This document shows, piece by piece, positions 1 to 4,559 of a DNA stretch of 11,424 nucleotides. Both the position numbers and the translations under genes were made by a program. Positions within the stretch are counted from its first letter, which is position 1. The number at the start of each line of letters is the position of its first letter. This DNA is from Ruminiclostridium sp. Lineage in GTDB: Bacteria > Bacillota_A > Clostridia > Oscillospirales > Ruminococcaceae. Below the pieces are notes generated by a model, which was not told where the DNA came from, searched no databases, and was given only the letters and a program-made list of their open reading frames with translations. The DNA lies in assembly GCA_017550775.1 (NCBI GenBank), contig JAFZOA010000694.1, forward strand, positions 1 through 11,424, written 5' to 3'.

Positions 1-122
1 GCCCCACTGCACGATGCAGTGAGGTGACCGCCAAAAGCGCGCAGGACGCGCGCATTCAAGCGGTCACCGAGGGACTCCTGCGCCAGCGTGACGCTGGACC
101 CATGCCGTACCACGGAACTTGA
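1..122. other. Hairpin-rich left edge, possible truncated gene or RNA
   Basis: The first 100 bases contain consecutive inverted repeats: CACTGCA/TGCAGTG (5-11/15-21), GGTGACCGC/GCGGTCACC (23-31/60-68) enclosing GCGCGC/GCGCGC (37-42/48-53), and CCAGC/GCTGG (83-87/93-97). This is much more GC-rich and more foldable than the following sequence. A plus-strand frame is open from base 3 to a TGA at 120-122 (ending ...RDAGPMPYHGT), and a minus-strand frame is also open to the window edge. I recognise neither peptide. The piece could be the 3' end of a structured RNA or the tail of a gene lying outside the window. Confidence 0.3.
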
Positions 123-149
123 ATAGACTCGTTACAGACCAATCATATA

Positions 150-234
150 TCAAAAGCAAGACCCGCCTTCCGGAAAGGCGGGTCTTGCTTGGTACGAGGA
201 ATATAAAAATGAAAACCTATTTTCAGTAGCTTCT
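150..234 (-). ncRNA. Short minus-strand RNA next to the toxin gene
   Basis: A perfect promoter (241-269, minus) and a 16-bp terminator-like hairpin (154-190) bracket about 85 nt with no ATG-initiated reading frame of note, so the product is probably an RNA. Its predicted start lies 7 nt after the -10 box. The 5' part contains GCTACTGAAA (221-230 on the complement), which also occurs in the leader of the 55-aa gene at 809-976. The terminator's 5' arm reads AGCAAGACCCGCCT and is complementary to the toxin mRNA leader (AGGCGG at 348-353 and TCTTGCT at 358-364), so a regulatory contact is possible. That contact is inference; the arm is also locked in the hairpin. Confidence 0.5.
154..190 (-). terminator. 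Strong hairpin terminator of the short RNA
   Basis: A perfect 16-bp stem (154-169 with 175-190) has a 5-nt loop, CCGGA. On the minus strand it is followed by TTTTGATAT, a short U-tract; on the plus strand no T-run follows. It therefore most likely ends the minus-strand RNA that starts near 234. Confidence 0.65.
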
Positions 235-240
235 TGGAAA

Positions 241-269
241 ATTATAGCACAAACGAAATGGTTTGTCAA
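241..269 (-). promoter_or_regulatory. Consensus sigma-A promoter (minus)
   Basis: On the minus strand TTGACA (264-269) and TATAAT (241-246) are separated by exactly 17 bp, with an extended TGC before the -10. It points left towards the short RNA and stands back to back with the toxin promoter at 288-316. Confidence 0.75.
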
Positions 270-287
270 TAGGACTTTCACATCATG

Positions 288-316
288 TTGACAAATCCCC
301 GCGGTCGTGTTATAAT
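288..316 (+). promoter_or_regulatory. Consensus sigma-A promoter of the toxin gene
   Basis: TTGACA (288-293), a 17-bp spacer and TATAAT (311-316) make a perfect consensus promoter. The predicted transcript starts at GAACAAGGG (323-331), 7 nt after the -10 box. The antisense RNAs opposite start with the same nine bases at the same distance from their own -10 boxes. Confidence 0.8.
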
Positions 317-361
317 AACTGCGAACAAGGGTAAACTGCAACAAAACAGGCGGTCAATCTT

Positions 362-377
362 GCTCCCGAAAGGGGGC
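362..377 (+). promoter_or_regulatory. Hairpin hiding the toxin ribosome binding site
   Basis: GCTCCC (362-367) and GGGGGC (372-377) can pair around a GAAA tetraloop (368-371), with one G-U pair. The G-run is the only Shine-Dalgarno sequence for the toxin start at 385, so the hairpin would limit its translation. A sequestered ribosome binding site is common in type I toxin mRNAs. Confidence 0.6.
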
Positions 378-384
378 GCTGCTT

Positions 385-489
385 ATGTACGTTACATGGA
401 ATGAACTATTTCAGTACGACCAGGTGATAATTGCTATTATTACTTTAACGGTGACCTTTATGGTTTACATAAATAGAAAAAAGAAATAA
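385..489 (+). CDS. Small membrane toxin, type I TA (Hol-Tox/TxpA-like)
   Basis: The gene encodes 34 residues: a short N-terminus with TWNELFQ (4-10), one hydrophobic membrane segment (about 13-29) and a basic end, NRKKK. This is the layout of the small holin-like/TxpA-BsrG class of type I toxins, which insert into the inner membrane and depolarise it. The ATG follows AGGGGG (371-376) by 8 nt, and a perfect promoter lies 69 nt upstream. Its 3' end overlaps an antisense RNA transcribed from 570, the arrangement seen in txpA/RatA and bsrG/SR4. The assignment rests on size, topology and the facing antisense promoter; I could not compare it with a database. A harmless small membrane protein is the alternative. 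Confidence 0.7.
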   Translation: MYVTWNELFQYDQVIIAIITLTVTFMVYINRKKK

Positions 490-570
490 CCGCCCGACAA
501 TCGCAAAACGGAAACGGCTATTTCTTTTCTTATTTCCGGGAGCGACCGTCTGAGCGGTTCGCCCTTGTTC
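476..570 (-). ncRNA. Antisense antitoxin RNA, copy 1
   Basis: A perfect minus-strand promoter (577-605) predicts an RNA that starts at 570 with GAACAAGGG and ends at the U-tract at 476-481, about 95 nt. Its 3' half is complementary to the last codons and terminator of the toxin mRNA, giving a 3'-3' overlap of about 50 nt. The 5' half folds into a hairpin (GCGAACCG/CGGTCGC with one bulged A) followed by GCTCCC (complement of 538-543), which is complementary to the toxin ribosome binding site GGGGGC. Type I antitoxin RNAs bind the toxin mRNA and promote its decay or block translation; that role is inferred here from position. Confidence 0.7.
482..525. terminator. Shared two-way terminator of toxin mRNA and antisense RNA
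   Basis: Stem 482-492 with 515-525 surrounds a 22-nt loop. On the minus strand it pairs completely (one G-U) and is followed by six Ts, so it ends the antisense RNA. On the plus strand the same stem has one A-C mismatch and is followed by a T-rich stretch (521-537), so it may also end the toxin mRNA. Confidence 0.6.
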
Positions 571-576
571 ATTTAT

Positions 577-605
577 ATTATAGCACAGTGCAGGAGATTT
601 GTCAA
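577..605 (-). promoter_or_regulatory. Consensus promoter of antisense RNA copy 1
   Basis: TTGACA (600-605, complement), a 17-bp spacer and TATAAT (577-582, complement), with an extended TGC before the -10. It is directed against the toxin gene. Confidence 0.8.
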
Positions 606-627
606 TAGCTGAAAACGGCATCAACTT

Positions 628-721
628 AACAAAAAGAAAAACCGCCCGACTTAGCACTCGAAAGCGGTTAATTTCTTTTAAGCTTTTAGGGAGCGACCGT
701 CTGAGCGGTTCGCCCTTGTTC
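628..721 (-). ncRNA. Antisense-type RNA, copy 2 (orphan)
   Basis: The second copy has its own consensus promoter (728-756), the same start (GAACAAGGG at 721-713) and the same 5' hairpin ending in GCTCCC. Its 3' half ends in the stem AACCGC/GCGGTT (640-645/664-669) followed on the minus strand by TTTTCTTTTTG. No toxin frame faces it: only about 20 bases separate its end from copy 1, and they resemble the last bases of a toxin gene (AAAAAGAAAAACCGCCCGAC near 631-650). It may act in trans on the toxin at 385 or on a homologue elsewhere. Confidence 0.6.
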
Positions 722-727
722 ATTTAT

Positions 728-756
728 ATTATAGCACGGTGCAGGAGATTTGTCAA
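728..756 (-). promoter_or_regulatory. Consensus promoter of antisense RNA copy 2
   Basis: TTGACA (751-756, complement), a 17-bp spacer and TATAAT (728-733, complement). It is identical to the copy 1 promoter except for one spacer base. Confidence 0.8.
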
Positions 757-771
757 TAGCGAGAAGATAGT

Positions 772-793
772 TTCCCCGCCTTGCGGCGGGGAA
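772..793 (-). terminator. Hairpin after the 55-aa gene
   Basis: TTCCCCGCC (772-780) and GGCGGGGAA (785-793) form a 9-bp stem with a TTGC loop, 16 bp beyond the stop codon of the minus-strand gene. The U-tract is poor (AAACTATCTT follows), so termination strength is uncertain. The hairpin also separates the gene from antisense RNA copy 2. Confidence 0.5.
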
Positions 794-808
794 TTGCGTT
801 TGTCGGTG

Positions 809-976
809 TTAAGAACGATCTTTGCTGTCTGAGCTGTCGTCGGTTTCGTCGGCAAGATAGGATTTGTCTATCCTCTTTATTCCGTGCTCGATCGTTTTGG
901 CGGCACGATCGGCATTGCCCGACTTGATAAGTTCAAGTATGGTTTCAAGTAAGAAGCATAACTCCTGATTAGTCAT
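809..976 (-). CDS. 55-aa acidic small protein, function unknown
   Basis: The frame starts at ATG 976-974 after AAAGGA (987-992, 10 nt upstream) and ends with TAA at 811-809. The product starts MTNQELCFLLETILELIKSG and ends in an acidic Ser/Asp tail (DETDDSSDSKDRS). The first 40 residues look like two amphipathic helices, with no membrane segment, no signal peptide and one cysteine (C7). A perfect promoter (1020-1048) of the same type as the antisense RNA promoters drives it. I do not recognise the family. Its position beside a type I toxin locus and its shared leader element with the RNA at 150-234 suggest membership of the same mobile or duplicating cassette, but no role can be assigned. Confidence 0.65.
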   Translation of the reverse strand: MTNQELCFLLETILELIKSGNADRAAKTIEHGIKRIDKSYLADETDDSSDSKDRS

Positions 977-1019
977 AATGTTCACATCCTTTCAGTAGCC
1001 GGTTGTCTTTCTTATCTAT

Positions 1020-1048
1020 ATTATAGCACGTGAAAAGAGATATGTCAA
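1020..1048 (-). promoter_or_regulatory. Consensus promoter of the 55-aa gene
   Basis: TTGACA (1043-1048, complement), a 17-bp spacer and TATAAT (1020-1025, complement) with an extended TGC. The predicted start near 1013 gives a leader of about 37 nt containing GGCTACTGAAAGGA. Confidence 0.8.
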
Positions 1049-1077
1049 CCGTATACCTTTATATAATAAAAACTTCG

Positions 1078-1149
1078 TTTCAAAAATTTTTAAAAAATTT
1101 GAAAAAAGGTGAAACTTTTTCTGAGAAAGCTATGACTTCCTAAATGTAA
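1078..1149 (+). repeat. Repeated promoter-like element, copy 1 (ECF-like -35)
   Basis: An A/T-rich inverted repeat (TTTCAAA at 1078-1084, TTTGAAA at 1098-1104) precedes TGAAACTTTTTC (1110-1121), then ATGACT (1132-1137) and CCTAAATGTAA (1139-1149). TGAAAC matches the -35 of extracytoplasmic-function sigma factors, which read TGAAAC-N16-CGTC in Bacillus; here ATGACT stands at the -10 distance, so the factor is uncertain. A second copy lies 163 bp downstream with 34 of 40 bases identical from TGAAAC on. No gene follows this copy directly; 1150-1240 holds small hairpins only (GCGGTT/AACCGC at 1170-1184). Confidence 0.55.
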
Positions 1150-1240
1150 GCAACATGAACGTGGTCAGAGCGGTTCAAAACCGCCGTTCGTTAAATCGGT
1201 GCAGCGTGCGGCGCGGCTCCGGAAGCCGGTTTCAAAAAGC

Positions 1241-1312
1241 TTCAAAAAAAATTCAAAAAATTTTGAAACAAGTGAAACTTTTTCGGGAAACGCAATGACT
1301 ACCTAAATGTAA
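1241..1312 (+). repeat. Repeated promoter-like element, copy 2 (ECF-like -35)
   Basis: This copy has the same order: an A/T-rich near-palindrome (TTCAAAA/TTTTGAA around 1252-1267), TGAAACTTTTTC (1273-1284), ATGACT (1295-1300) and CCTAAATGTAA (1302-1312). If active, it would start transcription about 200 nt upstream of the surface protein gene at 1519, giving that gene a second, stress-type promoter besides the sigma-A one at 1435. Between 1313 and 1434 I see one weak CGGTCA/TGACCG pairing (1315-1320/1341-1346) and nothing else definable. Confidence 0.55.
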
Positions 1313-1434
1313 ACGGTCAGAACCGAGGCACTAAAAACAAATGACCGGCGGTTTTTCAAAAGCCAGTTTGAACTGATTTGTGAATTTTGTCCGTAAGGTA
1401 CAGTAAAAATTCCAAAATATGTTAAAATTGACTA

Positions 1435-1463
1435 TTGAAAAAACGCACGAGATTATGTATAAT
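1435..1463 (+). promoter_or_regulatory. Sigma-A promoter of the 859-aa surface protein
   Basis: TTGAAA (1435-1440), a 17-bp spacer and TATAAT (1458-1463). The start near 1470 leaves a leader of about 50 nt. It also rules out an in-frame ATG at 1435 as the translation start, because that codon would lie upstream of this transcript. Confidence 0.7.
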
Positions 1464-1518
1464 AAATGCTGTAGGTAATGACAAACATTTACCGAAATTT
1501 TTTAGGAGGAATTTAATC

Positions 1519-4098
1519 ATGAAGATCAACAAGATCCTCGCGGCAGGCGTTGCCGCAACACTCGCTGTTACTTCCCTCTCCGCTGTTGTAAGCGCAGAGA
1601 CAGTAACTAAGTCTTTCGACATGGGCACAAGCGTTGCTACTTACAAGCTCAACACAACTGAGAACTGGAAGAGCGTTGACTTCCTCGCAGCTGTAGATCC
1701 GCTCACAGGCGCTACTATCCCCTCTGCTGCTATCGTTGAACCGCTGGTAGACGGCGACAAGCTCGTTTACGACTTCTCCGAAGCATACTTCGATACATGG
1801 GGCGGCACTGTTAAGAAGACATCCGTTAAGGTAAACAGCGTTAAGCTCAAGGTTACAGGTATCCAGGGTGCTAAGAACAACTCTTCCAAGGAGTACACCT
1901 ACGAGTTCAAGAACGTTGACAACAAGAACATCAAGTTCGAGCTCACAATGAACAAGAGCGTAGGTAAGGGCTTCATCCCCACACAGTTCGTTGAGATCAC
2001 AAAGGCTGAAGTTGTTATCGACTTCCAGTTCGATTCCACAAACGAGACCCTCTTCAAGAACGCTAAGAACAGCAATTCTTCCAGCGCTGAATGGGGTGGC
2101 GGACTCCAGAACATCAAGGTAACAACAGTTAAGACTGCTGCTGCTGACCTCGATGCTCTCAAGAAGGCTGCTAACGAAGCTCAGGCTAAGTGGGATGCTG
2201 CTGAGGCTGCTTACGACAAGGCTAAGGCTGATTACGACAAGGCAGTGAAGGAGAACGAAGGCAAGACCAAGGACGCTCAGGAAGCTTATGACGCAGCTGT
2301 AAAGAACCTCACAGAGGTTAACAGCCAGGCTCAGATCTACCTTGCTAACCAGACAACCGGTATCCCGGATCTCCTCACACAGAGCTACAAGGATGCTGCA
2401 GATCTCAGAATGGATGACATCTACGCTTACACCATTGAACAGGGTATTGTTGTAAAGGAAAATGAGCAGCAGCAGCCGCCTGAGGGTGAACAGTGGACAA
2501 CTCTTGATAAGATTCTGGCGGATGCAAAGAAGGAACAGGCAGAGGAAGAGAAGAAGGCTACTACTGCTGCTGCTAACAAGCAAGCTGCTGAAGCTCTCTA
2601 CGCAGTAGCTCAGCAGGCTATAGAAGCTGTTGGCGGTTCAGCCGTGTTAAATGAGGAAGATCCCGGACTGTCTGTAGTTAATTTCCCCGCAGCATTAGAA
2701 ATTCCGGAAGAGACTCAGGCTCAGCTCAAGAACAACTACCTCCAGGCTGCATCTCAGAAGGTAGCTTATACAAACGCAGAGGCTATGGCTACTGCAAGAG
2801 TAGCACTCATCAAGGCTATCGTAGAAGATATCGAGGAAGATATAAAGGAATTCGACAAGCTCGTTGAGACTGAAAGAACCGCTTTAGTTAAGCCCTACAC
2901 CGATGCTAAGGACGCTGCTAAGAAGGCTCTCGACGGTATCGGTACTGTAGACGACACAGCTCTCAAGGCTGCTGAGAAGGCTGCTGACGATGCTGAGACC
3001 GATTACGAGATCGCTCTTGCTGTTTACCTCTCCGCTCTTGAGGCAGGCGGCGACAACATCATCAACGTTATCAACGGTCTCGTTCCCGGCTACTATGAGA
3101 ACGCTTCCTTCGGTGACATCACATCCGAGATCAGATACGCTCCTCTCTACAAGACCACTAACAACACAACAATCGGACGTAAGGATGTTTGGGCTCTGTC
3201 CATAACAAACGACCACTACTCTGATTCTTACTCCACAGGTTCTTGGTACGATGACGAAGCTAACCAGTCCTACAACAACGACGACGTACATGACGGTACT
3301 GTTAAGAGAGCTTTCGCAGGTCTCGCTTCTCAGGCTGCTGACTTCTTCAACAAGCAGGACAACGGTAAGATCATATTCAAGTTCGCTAACCCCGCTTCTA
3401 CATCCAGCACTTGGGTAAACGGCGGTATCCCGTCCACTGAAGTTGGTCTTAAGTCCGCTATAGCTGGTACAAACTTCGGTATGTTCTGGAACTACGACCT
3501 CTCCACAGGTCAGCTCGTAGCTCTCGGCCAGGTTGACAGCGATGCACTCACAGTTACATTCGACGTAAGCCAGATCCTCGACGATATGGGCGGCCTCACA
3601 AAGGGCAACCTCGCTGATATCTACTACGGCATGAACTCCGGTAAGACATACGGCACTCCCTACAACTTCACCGGCTACCTCGTAGAGAAGGTAACATTCG
3701 AGTACGACGATGCTGAGTCTGAGACAGACGCTGAGACTGAGACTGTTGACGATACCGATGACGATACAGAGACAGTTGACGACGAAGACGACGACTACGA
3801 AGAAGAAGACGACGATGACGACTACGTTGAAGACGAAGACGACGACGACGACTACTTCATCGATGACGAAGACGACGACGACGATGACGCTTACATCGAA
3901 GACGAAGACGACGACGATGATACAGCTGCAGTCGTAGTTGAAGACGACAGCGACGACACAGACACCAACAATGACGTTGTAATCGTAACTCCCGTTAAGG
4001 AAGACGACGATGCTAACCCCGGAACAGGCGTTGGTCTCGCAGTTATCCCCGCTATCGTAGCTGCTGCTGCAATGGCTATCTCCAAGAAGAGAAAGTAA
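1519..4098 (+). CDS. Abundant acidic sortase-type surface protein, 859 aa
   Basis: ATG 1519 follows AGGAGG (1504-1509) and opens a classical signal peptide (cleavage after VVSA, residue 26). Residues 27-205 look like a beta-rich domain. Residues 209-275 and about 360-500 are Ala/Lys/Glu-rich and likely coiled coil (DAAEAAYDKAKADYDKAVKE). About 513-728 is a second globular domain rich in Tyr, Trp and Asn. Residues 729-826 are an Asp/Glu-rich low-complexity tract with runs of up to six Asp. NPGTG (833-837), a hydrophobic segment and KKRK end the protein, the pattern of sortase substrates with a non-LPXTG motif. I see no cysteine. Codons are strongly biased (AAG, CTC, GAC, TAC), as in very highly expressed genes, so an S-layer-like or major wall protein is plausible. 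No known family or enzymatic motif was recognised. Confidence 0.85.
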   Translation: MKINKILAAGVAATLAVTSLSAVVSAETVTKSFDMGTSVATYKLNTTENWKSVDFLAAVDPLTGATIPSAAIVEPLVDGDKLVYDFSEAYFDTWGGTVKKTSVKVNSVKLKVTGIQGAKNNSSKEYTYEFKNVDNKNIKFELTMNKSVGKGFIPTQFVEITKAEVVIDFQFDSTNETLFKNAKNSNSSSAEWGGGLQNIKVTTVKTAAADLDALKKAANEAQAKWDAAEAAYDKAKADYDKAVKENEGKTKDAQEAYDAAVKNLTEVNSQAQIYLANQTTGIPDLLTQSYKDAADLRMDDIYAYTIEQGIVVKENEQQQPPEGEQWTTLDKILADAKKEQAEEEKKATTAAANKQAAEALYAVAQQAIEAVGGSAVLNEEDPGLSVVNFPAALEIPEETQAQLKNNYLQAASQKVAYTNAEAMATARVALIKAIVEDIEEDIKEFDKLVETERTALVKPYTDAKDAAKKALDGIGTVDDTALKAAEKAADDAETDYEIALAVYLSALEAGGDNIINVINGLVPGYYENASFGDITSEIRYAPLYKTTNNTTIGRKDVWALSITNDHYSDSYSTGSWYDDEANQSYNNDDVHDGTVKRAFAGLASQAADFFNKQDNGKIIFKFANPASTSSTWVNGGIPSTEVGLKSAIAGTNFGMFWNYDLSTGQLVALGQVDSDALTVTFDVSQILDDMGGLTKGNLADIYYGMNSGKTYGTPYNFTGYLVEKVTFEYDDAESETDAETETVDDTDDDTETVDDEDDDYEEEDDDDDYVEDEDDDDDYFIDDEDDDDDDAYIEDEDDDDDTAAVVVEDDSDDTDTNNDVVIVTPVKEDDDANPGTGVGLAVIPAIVAAAAMAISKKRK

Positions 4099-4143
4099 TC
4101 TGACTATCATCAGATCACGAGATAACTCATAATCGGTAAAACT

Positions 4144-4176
4144 GACCGGAGCCGGTAACGGTTCCGGTCGTTTTTC
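4144..4176 (+). terminator. Intrinsic terminator after the 859-aa gene
   Basis: GACCGGAGCCG (4144-4154) pairs with CGGTTCCGGTC (4159-4169), one G-U pair, loop GTAA, followed by GTTTTT. It lies 46 bp after the stop codon and isolates this gene from the next. Confidence 0.85.
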
Positions 4177-4228
4177 CATAACGTATTCGCTTATTATTAC
4201 TTCGGCAATAAAACAATTGGCTGTTTAC

Positions 4229-4259
4229 GTTCTTTCCCCGCCTCCGGCGGGGAAAGAAC
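4229..4259. repeat. 14-bp perfect intergenic hairpin
   Basis: GTTCTTTCCCCGCC (4229-4242) and GGCGGGGAAAGAAC (4246-4259) are perfectly complementary around TCC. No T-run follows on either strand, so it is not a standard terminator. Its core TTTCCCCGCC...GGCGGGGAA is the same as in the hairpin at 772-793. A smaller hairpin, TTTACCCC/GGGGTAAA (4307-4314/4324-4331), follows. I see no confident promoter between 4177 and 4352. Confidence 0.5.
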
Positions 4260-4352
4260 AAAAACAAACTATTTAGTTGCCGTATCAATTAAGCTAAGCG
4301 ATCATGTTTACCCCGCCTGATATGGGGTAAAAATGAAAAAACATTGGTTTAG

Positions 4353-4528
4353 ATATCAACAGCAGAGGTGCTGTAGATATACGGCGTGCGGTAAGGTGCC
4401 GCACGAACTCCACAGGGTAAGCTGCGAGCGCCGAGCGGCGGGGCTTATCCGCTAAAAGACAGTCTGCGAAGGTGCGGTAACACCGGAGCGGGCGCCCGAT
4501 GAACGCGGTGTGCCAAAACGCGGTCATC
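4353..4528 (+). ncRNA. Structured RNA upstream of the 502-aa gene (raiA-like?)
   Basis: This GC-rich stretch folds into successive helices: ACAGCA/TGCTGT (4359-4364/4369-4374) inside ATAT/ATAT; CGTGCGG/CCGCACG (4385-4391/4399-4405); GGGTAAGC/GCTTATCC (4415-4422/4443-4450) enclosing CGCC/GGCG (4429-4432/4437-4440); GGTG/CACC (4471-4474/4481-4484); and GATGAACGCG/CGCGGTCATC (4498-4507/4519-4528, one mismatch). Unpaired segments such as AACTCCACAGGG and CTAAAAGACAG look like conserved RNA joints. It ends 15 nt before the ribosome binding site of the gene at 4560, with no terminator between. Some segments recall the raiA ncRNA family, from memory only. It could be a free ncRNA or a regulatory leader. 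Confidence 0.6.
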
Positions 4529-4559
4529 AAAGAAATCTTAAAAGGAGGATAACAATCCA

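Larger units (their letters stand above)
538..760 (-). repeat. Tandem duplication of the antisense RNA gene
   Basis: Bases 538-609 and 689-760 are two direct copies of 72 bp that differ at a single position (A or G in the promoter spacer). The offset is 151 bp. Each copy carries the promoter, the predicted start and the 5' hairpin of the antisense RNA. The 3' halves (476-537 and 628-688) are related but diverged. Confidence 0.85.

Noticed and set aside
96..125. CCCATGCCGTACCACGGAACTT resembles the loop of 5S rRNA (CCCATGCCGAACACGGAAGTT)
   Set aside because: The flanking sequence does not give the 5S helices or length, and the match needs an extra C and several substitutions; likely a chance hairpin.
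538..760. The 72-bp direct repeats as a CRISPR array
   Set aside because: There are only two copies, with promoters inside the repeat and an interval that encodes the RNA 3' half; no cas gene is near.
445..832. Open frames on both strands across the antisense RNA repeats
   Set aside because: They run through promoters, terminators and the duplicated RNA genes and lack ribosome binding sites.
1039..1067. TATAAT at 1062-1067 as a rightward promoter
   Set aside because: No acceptable -35 box 16-18 bp upstream on the plus strand.
2884..4179. Long minus-strand open frame opposite the 859-aa gene
   Set aside because: It is the shadow of a codon-biased, Asp-rich gene; its product is a Val/Cys/Ser-rich artefact without a ribosome binding site. 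The same holds for the minus frames at 1513-2583, 4527-5597 and 6936-7949.
4334..4456. A 40-codon plus-strand frame starting MKKHWFRYQQQ
   Set aside because: No ribosome binding site, and it overlaps the helices of the structured RNA; the base pattern is explained by RNA pairing.
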